Assembly (NCBI GenBank): GCA_017430145.1
Contig: JAFRNP010000067.1
Span: forward strand, 1 to 44,110
DNA: 44,110 nucleotides
Source: Clostridia bacterium
GTDB taxonomy: Bacteria; Bacillota; Clostridia; Oscillospirales; Acutalibacteraceae
Direction: 5' to 3'
The position numbers were made by a program, and so were the translations under genes. Positions 25,215-32,606 of the stretch are shown here, piece after piece. The notes beneath the pieces were generated by a model that did no database searches, had not been told where the DNA came from, and saw only the letters and a program-made list of their open reading frames with translations. The stretch's first letter is position 1; each line of letters starts with the position of its first letter.

Positions 25215-25465
25215 GCGTCAACCCCAAACTTAGCAAGGATCTCTTTTTCCGGAATCCAATCCTCTGAGTTTGATGCGGACAATTCACCTTTTCTCAATTC
25301 CGCCATCAAAATGCCGATTGCCTGTTCTCTTATGGCGTCTTTGCTGTTTTTCGTTACAAGCAGAGGCATACCTTCCATATTTATCGATTGTTGAATAAAT
25401 ATATTGATCGCGTTGGTCTGCGTTAAACCGCAATGCGCATAGATATCCTCTACTGCAAACGAACG
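25211..25465 (-). pseudogene. RelB/DinJ-type antitoxin, 5'-truncated remnant
   Basis: The readable part (AVEDIYAHCGLTQTNAINIF, IQQSINMEGMP, ending EKEILAKFGVDA) matches the middle and C-terminus of RelB/DinJ antitoxins, whose GLTxxxAINIF is the ribbon-helix-helix core. The usual N-terminal strand and start codon are missing: upstream the frame runs straight into the operon terminator at 25471-25507. No Shine-Dalgarno site or start was found. With the broken toxin downstream this is a dead module. Confidence 0.68.
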
Positions 25466-25470
25466 AATGA

Positions 25471-25507
25471 AAAAGGATGCAAGCGTTTTTATCGTTTGCA
25501 TCCTTTA
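25471..25507 (-). terminator. Intrinsic terminator of the SCP2/transketolase operon
   Basis: Minus strand: GGATGCAAACG, loop ATAAAAA, CGCTTGCATCC, then TTTTTC. It lies 27 bases past the last operon gene. Confidence 0.85.
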
Positions 25508-25533
25508 TATAAGTATTGCTTTTTCTTATTACT

Positions 25534-26355
25534 TTACTTCGCCAGCGCGCCGACCTGGAGCATGAAGTCGCCGATCTGGGCGCCGAATTCGGGGGCGCCC
25601 TCCATGATCAGCTTGCCTTCACGTACGGATTCCAGCATGTCGTCGGTGCTCATCAGGATCCCGAGCGCTGAATCGAGGCTGTTGAAGCGCATCGTAAAGA
25701 ACGGCATCGCGCGTTTGTACACGCCCTTGCCCGCCTTCGTTTTGCCCGCTTTGACGCGGATGTAGGCGGAGATGCTGTCCTCATTGTCCACCTTCCAGGC
25801 GTACACACGGTCGGGACTCTTGAGCGCCCACTCGTGGATCGCCTGATGGCCCTGTTTGTTCAGTGTGCTGATGCCAACGCTCAGCAGGTAGAAATAGCAT
25901 TTCACCAGCAGACGTTTGGTGTCCTCATCCTCGGGGGGCGTTTCCAGTCCCAGCAGGTCCGCCATCTTTAATAGCGCCATCATAAAGAAGGCAAATTCCT
26001 TGATGAAATTCAACCCCTTCATTTTCGGCAGGGTAGCGGGGGAGATGTTGCCCTTGAAAAAGGCGTTCATCGCGTCCACGCTCTTGAATTCCAGCTCCAC
26101 GTATTTCTGCTTGCCTACGCGCCACGCCACCTTGTCGGCGTGTACCTTCCACTCGTCGCCGTTGACGACGAAATGCGTGGCGTATTTGCCGTCCGGCGCC
26201 TCCGGGTCCCGACAGCTTACCTGATAGACGCAGTGGATCTTTTTGAACTTCGCGTTCAGCGAGGGCACGTCCGCCACGATCGTTTTCAGCAGCGGCAGCG
26301 CGCCGCAAAGAAAAATCTTATTGGTTAAAATTGCGTCTGTTGCCAATTTGACCAT
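25534..26355 (-). CDS. SCP2-like domain protein (last gene of the transketolase/aminotransferase operon)
   Basis: 273 residues from ATG 26355. The N-terminal part includes VYQVSCRDPEAPDGKYATHF. Two segments look like SCP-2 sterol/lipid-carrier C-terminal halves: FKSVDAMNAFFKGNISPATL (mid) and STDDMLESVREGKLIMEGAP (C-terminus), each preceded by a strand-rich stretch and followed by a helix. Such domains bind hydrophobic ligands, but the match is weak. Start is uncertain: AAAGG abuts the ATG, so TTG at 26346 (LATDAIL), 8 bases past AAAGGA, may be the true start. Longer frames upstream read through a hairpin and look non-coding. Separated from the transketolase gene by about 160 bp. Confidence 0.72.
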   Translation of the reverse strand: MVKLATDAILTNKIFLCGALPLLKTIVADVPSLNAKFKKIHCVYQVSCRDPEAPDGKYATHFVVNGDEWKVHADKVAWRVGKQKYVELEFKSVDAMNAFFKGNISPATLPKMKGLNFIKEFAFFMMALLKMADLLGLETPPEDEDTKRLLVKCYFYLLSVGISTLNKQGHQAIHEWALKSPDRVYAWKVDNEDSISAYIRVKAGKTKAGKGVYKRAMPFFTMRFNSLDSALGILMSTDDMLESVREGKLIMEGAPEFGAQIGDFMLQVGALAK

Positions 26356-26413
26356 CCTTTCTGTCAATGTCAACGACTTCGGGAAAGAAGCAGAAAGGCC
26401 GCTCGGTCCATCA

Positions 26414-26459
26414 GGGGACAGTTCCCGATGGACTGAAGTCAATCGGGATAACCGTCCCC
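26414..26459. repeat. REP-like inverted repeat inside the operon
   Basis: GGGGACAGTTCCCGAT (26414-26429) is complementary to ATCGGGATAACCGTCCCC (26442-26459) with small mismatches and a 12-base loop. It lies in the 160-bp gap between the transketolase C gene and the last operon gene. It could stabilise the upstream mRNA or reduce downstream expression. Confidence 0.75.
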
Positions 26460-26515
26460 GTGATCGACCTCGCCCAGTTGTCTGAAGTTGATGACATTGT
26501 CCTTTTTGTGGGCGC

Positions 26516-27526
26516 TTAAACCTCGTCGTCCCAGTCGTCGTCCAGCTCAAAGTCCGCTTTCATGACCTCGCGCACCGCATTGATGATGCCGTTTGCGTCG
26601 ATGCCCAGCACGTTCATGATATCCTCGTGCAGGCCGATGGGCGCGAACTTGTCCTGGATGCCAAGCTTTTTGAACGCGCAGCCCTTGCCGGATTCCACGA
26701 CCACTTCCGCCACTGCGGAGCCGAGGCCGCCGAGTACGTTGTGGTCCTCCACCGTGATGATGCGGCGGGTATCCATGACCGCCTTGGTGATCGCTTCTTT
26801 GTCGATGGGCTTGATGGTGTGCATGTCCAGCACGCGGATCTTCAGGCCGTCCGCCTTCTCCAAAAAGTCCGCCGCCTGGTTCGCCTGGAACACGCAGGAG
26901 CCGCAGGCGATGATCGTCAGGTCGGTGCCTTCGCGCACGGTGACCGCCTTGCCGACCTCAAAGCCGTAGTCGGTGCCCTTGTAAAGCGTGTTGTCAAAGC
27001 CGCGGTTGATACGGATATAGAAGGGGCCGAAGGTGTTGTACGCCGCCATGACCGCGTTGTAGGTCTCCATGCCGTCCGCCGGGCAGATCACCGTCAGGTT
27101 CGGCATGGCGCGGGTCACCGCCAGGTCCGTGATCGCGTGGTGGGTGGAGCCCGCCTGCCCGAAGGAGGTGCCGGAGTGCGTGGCGATCACCTTTGCGTTC
27201 ACGTTCTGGTAGCAAAGGTCGGTGGAAAGCTGGTCCGCGGCCCTGAGGGACGCAAACTGCGAGAAGGTGGAAAGGAAGGGCACCAGCCCCGCTCTCGCCA
27301 TGCCCGCCGCAATGCCGAACAGATTCTGCTCCGCAATGCCGACGTTAAAGAAGCGGTCCGGGAATTCCTTCATGAAGTCGCCGATCTTGGTGGATTTCGC
27401 AAGGTCGGCCGTCAGCGCGACCACCTCGGGGTGCGCTCTGCCGAGCTCCACGAGCGCCTGCCCGTAGATCTCCGCCGTCTGCAGGGAAGTGGAGTCAATT
27501 GCCGTATAGGTCATGCCGCCTGCCAT
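26516..27526 (-). CDS. Transketolase, C-terminal subunit
   Basis: 336 residues, the pyrimidine-binding and C-terminal domains of a split transketolase. VGIAEQNLFGIAAGMARAG holds the glutamate (E66) that activates thiamine diphosphate. TFSQFASLRAADQLSTDLCY and SGTSFGQAGSTHHAITDLAV follow. It acts with the N-terminal subunit encoded just upstream. The ATG at 27526 lies 1 base past that gene's stop, with AAAAGGAGGG 10 bases before it. Split subunits are common in Clostridia; this pair may be specialised, since it is locked in an operon with an aminotransferase and SCP2-like proteins. Confidence 0.92.
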   Translation of the reverse strand: MAGGMTYTAIDSTSLQTAEIYGQALVELGRAHPEVVALTADLAKSTKIGDFMKEFPDRFFNVGIAEQNLFGIAAGMARAGLVPFLSTFSQFASLRAADQLSTDLCYQNVNAKVIATHSGTSFGQAGSTHHAITDLAVTRAMPNLTVICPADGMETYNAVMAAYNTFGPFYIRINRGFDNTLYKGTDYGFEVGKAVTVREGTDLTIIACGSCVFQANQAADFLEKADGLKIRVLDMHTIKPIDKEAITKAVMDTRRIITVEDHNVLGGLGSAVAEVVVESGKGCAFKKLGIQDKFAPIGLHEDIMNVLGIDANGIINAVREVMKADFELDDDWDDEV

Positions 27527-27527
27527 C

Positions 27528-28400
27528 TTATTCGCCCTCCTTTTCCGCTCTTGCCACACGCATCGCGTAGGTCTTTTTCAGGGATTCCTTCGCCTTTTCA
27601 TACTTCTCGTCGTCAAAGGCGCCGTAATGCCACAGATAATTGTCTTCAATAAAGTCGATGCCGCAGCCCTTTAAGGTGTTGCACACGATCATCACGGGCT
27701 TGTCGGTGTCGTTTGCGTAGGCAAAGTCGATCGCTTCGCACAGCTCGCTGATATTGTTGCCGTCGATCTCCTTGACGATGAAGCCGAACGCCTCCCATTT
27801 TGCGCAGAAGGGCTCCAGGCGCATCACGTCTTCGGTCCTGCCGTCGATCATGCACTTGTTGCGGTCCACAAAGCTTATCATGTTGGTCAGCTTATAATGT
27901 GCGGCGCTCATGGCGGCCTCCCAGTTGGAGCCCTCGTCGCATTCGCCGTCGCCCAGTACCACAAAGGTCTTGTAATCCTTTTTCAGCAGGCGCGCCGCCA
28001 GGGCGGTGCCGACCGCAATGGACATGCCGTGCCCGAGGGACCCGGTGGAAGCGTCCACGCCCACCACCTTGTTGGAATCCAGGTGCATGCCCATGGTGGA
28101 GCCGGAGAGGTTGAAGGTTTTCAAAAGCTCCTTATCGTTAAAGCCCAGGTCGCACAGCACCGGCGCGTAGGCGATACCCGCGTGCCCCTTGGAGAGGATG
28201 AAGCGGTCTCTGTCCGCCCACTGGGGGTCCTCCACCTTGATATGCATGTACTTGTGGTACAGTACGGTCATAATGTCCAGCACGCTCAGGCCCCCGCCGA
28301 TGTGCCCGCTGCCCGCCCAGTAGGTGGTATCCAGCGTCAGGTTGCGCAGCTCGTCGGCCTTCTTTTCCAGCCGGAGCCATTCTGCTTTGCTTAATGCCAT
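27528..28400 (-). CDS. Transketolase, N-terminal subunit
   Basis: 290 residues, the thiamine-diphosphate pyrophosphate-binding half. GSGHIGGGLSVLDIMTVLY, the catalytic-loop His in SKGHAG, GSLGHGMSIAVG and the TPP motif GDGECDEGSNWEAA (150-163) ending at N181 are all present. Together with the C-terminal subunit it transfers a two-carbon ketol unit between a ketose donor and an aldehyde acceptor. AGGAGGAG precedes the ATG, 18 bases after the aminotransferase stop. The acceptor is unknown here. Confidence 0.93.
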   Translation of the reverse strand: MALSKAEWLRLEKKADELRNLTLDTTYWAGSGHIGGGLSVLDIMTVLYHKYMHIKVEDPQWADRDRFILSKGHAGIAYAPVLCDLGFNDKELLKTFNLSGSTMGMHLDSNKVVGVDASTGSLGHGMSIAVGTALAARLLKKDYKTFVVLGDGECDEGSNWEAAMSAAHYKLTNMISFVDRNKCMIDGRTEDVMRLEPFCAKWEAFGFIVKEIDGNNISELCEAIDFAYANDTDKPVMIVCNTLKGCGIDFIEDNYLWHYGAFDDEKYEKAKESLKKTYAMRVARAEKEGE

Positions 28401-28418
28401 GTTCTCTCCTCCTGTTGC

Positions 28419-29672
28419 TTATTTATATTTCGGACGGATCGCCTTGAACGCGTCGTCCGCAACTTCCAGTGTAAACGCGATATCCTCGTCGGAGAGGGAG
28501 GCGTTCATAAAGTGGTTGTGGTGCCCGGCAAAGAACACGCCGCGACGCACGCACTCCTGGATCCAGTCCTGATGGATGAACAGGGAGTCGTCGTCCGCCA
28601 GCCGCAGGTAGAACAGCGCCGGCTCGCCGGAGACCACCAGATGGAAGCCGTTGTCGGCAGCCGCCTGCTTGAGGCCCTCGGTGAGCTTTGTCGCTTTCTC
28701 CTTGAACAGCGCCGGCGCGTCAAGGGCTTTGAGCTTGTTGATGCACGCGATCCCGGCGGCGAAGGGTACCGCGGAATACCAGTAGGAGCCGGTGTAGGAG
28801 AGCGAGCTGACCGCGCTCTTGAGCCAGTCCTTGCCGCAGAGGCATGAGACGTTGTAGCCGTTGGCGATCGCCTTGCAGAAGCAGATCATATCCGCCTCAA
28901 AGCCGTAGAAGTGGTCGGAGCCTGCGATATCCAGACGGAACCCGGCGCGCACGTCGTCCACGATCAGCGCGGTCCCGTTTTTGGTGCACAGCTCGCGGAC
29001 CTTCTGCCAGTAGCCGTCCGCCGGAAGCTGGTTGTCAAAATAGTTGCCGTGCAGGTAGGGCGTGGAGATGAACGCCGCGATCTCGCCCTCGTTCTCGGCA
29101 AAGACCTGCTCCAGCTGGTCAAAGTCGTTCCAGTCGATATACAGGTTGTTCGCCACGTCCTCGGGCAGAATGCCGGGGTAGTCGATCTTCTGGGTCCAGG
29201 GCGAAACGCCGTGGTAGAAGCCGTTGACGAACACGATCTTTTTACGGTGCGTCGCCGCGCGCGCCGCCATGACGGCGCCGGAGGTCACGTCGTTGCCGTT
29301 CTTGGCGAAAAACGCCCAGTCCGCCGAGGCGATGGTGTCCACCATCAGTTCGGCAAGCTCCACCATCTTATAGCTGGGGGAGGTCATCAGGTTGCCCTTT
29401 TTCATCTGCTCAAGGGCGGCTGCGTCCACGTCGGGGTCGTTGTAGCCCAGCACGTTCGGGCCGTAGGCGCACATGTAGTCCACAAAGCGGTTGCCGTCCA
29501 CGTCCCAGAAGTAACTGCCCTGGGCGTGGTCGCCCATCAGCGGGAAGGAGGTCACCGGCATAAAGTTGCCTTCCGCAGGGCCCAGATGTCCGTAAACGCC
29601 CGAGGGGATGACCTTTGTGGCGCGGTCAAACCATTCGCGGGATTTGGTATAGGTGTTGATTTTCATAGCCAT
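28419..29672 (-). CDS. Class III (HemL-like) PLP-dependent aminotransferase
   Basis: 417 residues, cytoplasmic. Fold-type I features include YFWDVDGNRFVDYMCAYGP, the cofactor-stacking GFYHG (151-155), LIVDDVRAGFR with the pyridine-contacting Asp, and the Schiff-base lysine K267 in CFCKAIANGYN. It groups by eye with glutamate-1-semialdehyde aminomutase-like enzymes, but no heme-synthesis genes are nearby, and Asp replaces the usual Glu in the FDEV motif. In this operon it more likely aminates the ketone made by the transketolase. AAGGAGG precedes the ATG; the second Met is two codons later. Confidence 0.9.
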   Translation of the reverse strand: MAMKINTYTKSREWFDRATKVIPSGVYGHLGPAEGNFMPVTSFPLMGDHAQGSYFWDVDGNRFVDYMCAYGPNVLGYNDPDVDAAALEQMKKGNLMTSPSYKMVELAELMVDTIASADWAFFAKNGNDVTSGAVMAARAATHRKKIVFVNGFYHGVSPWTQKIDYPGILPEDVANNLYIDWNDFDQLEQVFAENEGEIAAFISTPYLHGNYFDNQLPADGYWQKVRELCTKNGTALIVDDVRAGFRLDIAGSDHFYGFEADMICFCKAIANGYNVSCLCGKDWLKSAVSSLSYTGSYWYSAVPFAAGIACINKLKALDAPALFKEKATKLTEGLKQAAADNGFHLVVSGEPALFYLRLADDDSLFIHQDWIQECVRRGVFFAGHHNHFMNASLSDEDIAFTLEVADDAFKAIRPKYK

Positions 29673-29685
29673 GTTTTCGTCCTCC

Positions 29686-30447
29686 TTATGCTAAATAGAG
29701 CGCTACACGGTCGAGGATGCGGTTGACGTTGTCGATCATCGAGATCATGCCGCCCATGGAGATGGTGCCTTCACCGATGCAGGCCACAGCGTTTACCTTG
29801 CCGTCAAACAGGTCGCGCGCCAGGTGGATATCGCAGAATTCCATCATGGAACGGCGGTTGCCGCAGTCCTTTTTGATGGTGACCAGGTGGTGGTTCTTTG
29901 CGCGCACCGTTGCGGCGCAGGCGCCTTTGATGCCCATGTAGATGTCGCCGTCCACAATGTGGCTCGCGCTGAACCTGCCGATGGCGTCGTGGTTCGCGAT
30001 CTGCGCGATCGCCACCGTGATGGTGTAGAACATCAGTTTCGTGCTGATCTCAAAGAAATGTTCGTCCTCCAGCGCCTCGGGCTCCGGCCGCATGTACTTT
30101 GCCAGCAGGTCCGTCAGCGGCATAAAGGATTTGAGCAGAAAGCCCAGATGCAGCAGGCCCTTCGAGGGGATCGGCGTTACCGTGCCGTCGATCATGCCGT
30201 TGAACTTTTCACAGGAAGAAAAGCCCATTTTGATCGTGCAGTCCGGTGAGCAGCCGTCCTCCATCCGGCAGTAGCCGTTCTTGAAATACAGCGTCGCCGC
30301 AGGTCCGCCCGCTACGTCAAGTCCGATGGAGATCATTTTTTTGTTCTTCAGCAGACCGCGGGCTTCTTCATCCAGCTCGCACAGGTTTTCAAGCGTCCCC
30401 AAAACGGCGTACATATTGATATATGCCAGCGTTTTTGAATCAGTCAC
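29686..30447 (-). CDS. SCP2-like tandem-module protein (first operon gene)
   Basis: 253 residues. Two SCP-2-like modules can be traced. The first (about 40-115) has ISIGLDVAGGPAATLYFKNG, CTIKMGFSSCEKFNGMIDG and a KGLLHLGFLLKSF helix. The second (about 165-253) ends with FCDIHLARDLFDGKVNAVAC and TISMGGMISMIDNVNRILDR. The family binds sterols or fatty acyl chains in eukaryotes; bacterial ligands are mostly unknown. It starts at GTG 30447 with AGGAGGG 8 bases upstream. Promoter at 30499-30527. It is rich in cysteine for a cytoplasmic protein. Confidence 0.75.
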   Translation of the reverse strand: MTDSKTLAYINMYAVLGTLENLCELDEEARGLLKNKKMISIGLDVAGGPAATLYFKNGYCRMEDGCSPDCTIKMGFSSCEKFNGMIDGTVTPIPSKGLLHLGFLLKSFMPLTDLLAKYMRPEPEALEDEHFFEISTKLMFYTITVAIAQIANHDAIGRFSASHIVDGDIYMGIKGACAATVRAKNHHLVTIKKDCGNRRSMMEFCDIHLARDLFDGKVNAVACIGEGTISMGGMISMIDNVNRILDRVALYLA

Positions 30448-30465
30448 GTATAAACCCTCCTGTAT

Positions 30466-30480
30466 CGAAGCAGCGCTTCG
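30466..30480 (-). promoter_or_regulatory. Short leader hairpin before the operon Shine-Dalgarno site
   Basis: CGAAGC-agc-GCTTCG, a perfect 6-bp stem ending about 7 bases before AGGAGGG. It may protect the 5' end or affect ribosome access. Confidence 0.6.
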
Positions 30481-30498
30481 TTATTTATTATATAGTTT

Positions 30499-30527
30499 AT
30501 TTTACCAAAACCGAAAGGCAAAGTCAA
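30499..30527 (-). promoter_or_regulatory. Sigma-A-type promoter of the SCP2/aminotransferase/transketolase operon
   Basis: On the minus strand TTGACT (30527-30522), 17-bp spacer, TAAAAT (30504-30499). It lies about 50 bp before the GTG start. Confidence 0.8.
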
Positions 30528-30561
30528 TGGAAACTTGGAAGATTTTACAGTCTGTACAAGA

Positions 30562-30600
30562 ATAAAAAAACAGCCCGTGAACCCAAATTCACGCACTGCC
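30562..30600 (-). terminator. Intrinsic terminator of the small-peptide gene
   Basis: Minus strand: CGTGAA-tttggg-TTCACG, extended imperfectly by AGTG/GGCT, then TTTTTTT. It lies 33 bases past the 26-codon ORF and just upstream of the operon promoter. Confidence 0.65.
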
Positions 30601-30632
30601 TTTCTATGCGGGATCAAGCCGATCCGTTTCCG

Positions 30633-30713
30633 TTATTCCGGCTGTACAAAACCGATGAAAGAAGTGAGAATACCCAAAAAGCCTTTAATACCCTTCCAAA
30701 GAATCTCAAACAT
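30633..30713 (-). CDS. Small hydrophobic/amphipathic peptide (26 residues)
   Basis: ORF beginning MFEILWKGIKGFL and ending IGFVQPE, with CGGAGGG 8 bases before the ATG and a terminator after the stop. The pattern of Leu/Ile/Phe with Lys, Gly and one Trp fits a membrane-surface helix. Possible analogues are small membrane regulators, type I toxin peptides or PSM-like peptides; the 26-residue length also recalls SpoVM, but the SpoVM Pro and C-terminal basic cluster are missing. No strong promoter was found, although TTGTTA and AT-rich hexamers lie near 30800-30830. Confidence 0.55.
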   Translation of the reverse strand: MFEILWKGIKGFLGILTSFIGFVQPE

Positions 30714-30977
30714 TTGAATTCCCTCCGAAAAAAGTTTTTGAAAAAAGGAAACACATATGCGGATTATTGTGCATTTCCTCTGTTGTTGTCATAATAATAT
30801 CACATATTTATGAACTATGTGTTAACAAAACGGAAAAATCTTGAAATTTTCATCAAAATTTTTAAACAAATTTTGCATATGGTTTTTGGATATTTTGCAT
30901 ACGCGCTTATGGGCTCGGCGATATATCTAAAAAAAAGATCTGTAAATTGTGAAAAAACCAAAAAAATGACAATGCCC
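30714..30977. other. AT-rich intergenic region upstream of the transporter
   Basis: No gene is seen. It includes the inverted repeat CACATA-9-TATGTG (30801-30821) and long A/T runs, and must hold the promoter of the small-peptide gene on the minus strand. Confidence 0.5.
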
Positions 30978-31006
30978 TTGAAAATCCGCACGGATTTATA
31001 TATAAT
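30978..31006 (+). promoter_or_regulatory. Promoter with operator-like palindrome for the GPH transporter
   Basis: TTGAAA (30978-30983), 17-bp spacer, TATAAT (31001-31006). The palindrome AAATCCG-ca-CGGATTT (30982-30997) fills the spacer, so a bound dimeric repressor would block RNA polymerase. No regulator gene lies next to it. Confidence 0.78.
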
Positions 31007-31040
31007 GGATATAATCTTATATCAAAAGGGTTGACGGATC

Positions 31041-32543
31041 ATGAATGACAAAAAGTATGTGCCGAAAAGCGAGGTCACGACCTACGCGGTCGCCGCCCTC
31101 GGTCAGGGCCTTGTGTACAGCTGTATGTCCAGCTACATCACGGACCATTATATGAGCGTATTGGGGCTCAACGCCTGGTTCGTGATTTTCCTGATGCTGT
31201 TCGCGCGGGTGTGGGACGCGATCAACGACCCGATGATGGGCGGGATCGTGGATCGGCACACGACAAAATGGGGCCGCATGAAACCCTATCCGGTGCTCAC
31301 GGTGCTGCCGATCATCCTGCTCACCGTGATGATGTTCACAAAGCCCTGGGGCTTTGACCTGTCGCATAAAACGGTCGGCATGTACGTCTACGTGGCGGCG
31401 GTCTACGTGGTTTGGGGCATGGTCTATACGGCGTCGGACGTGCCGTTCTGGAGCATGCCGAACCTGATGACGCCCAACCACAAGGAGCGGGCGAAGATCG
31501 CCTCCTACGGGCGCACCGTCGGGGGCGTCGGCAGCGCCGTGACGGTCGCGGTGCCGATTATCCTCGGGTTTACGGCGCTCAGCCGTCTTGAAAACTTTGA
31601 CGAGATCAAGTACCTGATCATGTCGCTGTCCATGTCGCTGATCGGTATGCCGATGTTTGCCATGTCGTCGTTTAAGATCAAGGAGCGTATCGCGCTGCCC
31701 AACGCCACGAAAAGAGACCCGTCGGAGCCTTCCACGCTGTCGCGTATTTCCCACTGTAAGCCGCTCATGATGGTGGTGCTTGCAGGGATCCTGAGCTTTG
31801 GCAGATACATGCTGCAGGCGGCGGCGCCGCACGTGGCGCGTTTTGCCGGTTTTTACGTCGGGTTCGACCCGAATCAGTTGCCTCAGGATCAGCTGATCGA
31901 AAAGATGAACAAAAACGTATCCACGGTCTCCATGATCATCCAGATCTGCACTGCCATCGGTATGTTTGCCGCAATGATCATCCTGCCTAAGCTCTATGAG
32001 AAGTATGAATACCGTACGCTGATGATCGGTTCGTGTCTCGGCGGCTTTGGCGCCGGGATCCTGGCGCTGCTCGTGGGCTGGTTTTCGCACAACCTGTTTT
32101 TGTGCATCCCGTTCTTCCTCATTATGGCGATCCCGCTGGGCGTGATCAACGTGGTATCCGGCATCATGGTCTTCGACTGTCTGGATTACATGGAGCTGCA
32201 GACCGGCTACAGAGATACGGGGCTTGGTTCCGCCTGCCAGTCCTTTGTCAATAAGCTCGGCAACGCCTTTGCCACCGTTGCGATCATCGCGATGTATCTG
32301 GTGACCGGCCTGGACGTCGGGTCCATGAACGGCGGCGGGACCAAGTGGATCCAGGCGGCGCTTGAACTCGGCAGGGGAGAAAACTTTGCCATGTATTCTC
32401 TGGTAACGCTGGTTCCCGCCCTGAGCCTCCTGCTGACGGCCGTTCCGCTGTACTTCTACGACATGATCGGCGAAAAGAAAAAGACCGTCATGGAAGAGCT
32501 TGCCGAAAAGCGCAGAGAGCGCGGGATCGAGATCTCCGAGTGA
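31041..32543 (+). CDS. GPH-family (MelB/XynP-type) sugar:cation symporter
   Basis: 500 residues with about 12 membrane segments. Family marks are the N-terminal DAINDPMMGGIVDRHTTKWG, MKPYPVL with the cytoplasmic-loop R/P pattern, and YTASDVPFWSMPNLMT. It imports a glycoside, oligosaccharide or sugar derivative with H+ or Na+. The C-terminal tail is Lys/Glu-rich. AAAAGGG lies about 12 bases before the ATG. It has its own promoter, operator-like site and terminator, and is divergent from the aminotransferase/transketolase operon, which may or may not use the imported substrate. Confidence 0.9.
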   Translation: MNDKKYVPKSEVTTYAVAALGQGLVYSCMSSYITDHYMSVLGLNAWFVIFLMLFARVWDAINDPMMGGIVDRHTTKWGRMKPYPVLTVLPIILLTVMMFTKPWGFDLSHKTVGMYVYVAAVYVVWGMVYTASDVPFWSMPNLMTPNHKERAKIASYGRTVGGVGSAVTVAVPIILGFTALSRLENFDEIKYLIMSLSMSLIGMPMFAMSSFKIKERIALPNATKRDPSEPSTLSRISHCKPLMMVVLAGILSFGRYMLQAAAPHVARFAGFYVGFDPNQLPQDQLIEKMNKNVSTVSMIIQICTAIGMFAAMIILPKLYEKYEYRTLMIGSCLGGFGAGILALLVGWFSHNLFLCIPFFLIMAIPLGVINVVSGIMVFDCLDYMELQTGYRDTGLGSACQSFVNKLGNAFATVAIIAMYLVTGLDVGSMNGGGTKWIQAALELGRGENFAMYSLVTLVPALSLLLTAVPLYFYDMIGEKKKTVMEELAEKRRERGIEISE

Positions 32544-32570
32544 CCCGTCCCCGATCGGATATGATAATTG

Positions 32571-32606
32571 CGGCGCGCAGAGTTTTGTACCCTGTGCGCC
32601 GTTTTT
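32571..32606 (+). terminator. Intrinsic terminator after the transporter
   Basis: CGGCGCgCAG pairs with CTGtGCGCCG around an 11-base loop, then TTTTT. It touches the stop codon of the convergent tspO gene. Confidence 0.85.

Noticed and set aside
26356..26550. N-terminal extension of the last operon gene
   Set aside because: The added 65 residues read through the REP-like hairpin, have Arg/Ser/Pro-rich shadow composition, and no ribosome site precedes them.
28419..29672. hemL (glutamate-1-semialdehyde aminomutase)
   Set aside because: No heme genes nearby, the FDEV motif is altered to VDDV, and the operon partners are transketolase subunits.
25534..30447. Sulfoquinovose transketolase (sulfo-TK) or apiose pathway
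   Set aside because: The split transketolase fits, but the sugar isomerases, kinase and reductase that define those pathways are absent.
30633..30713. SpoVM
   Set aside because: The length is right but the conserved Pro and C-terminal basic residues are missing and the context is not sporulation.
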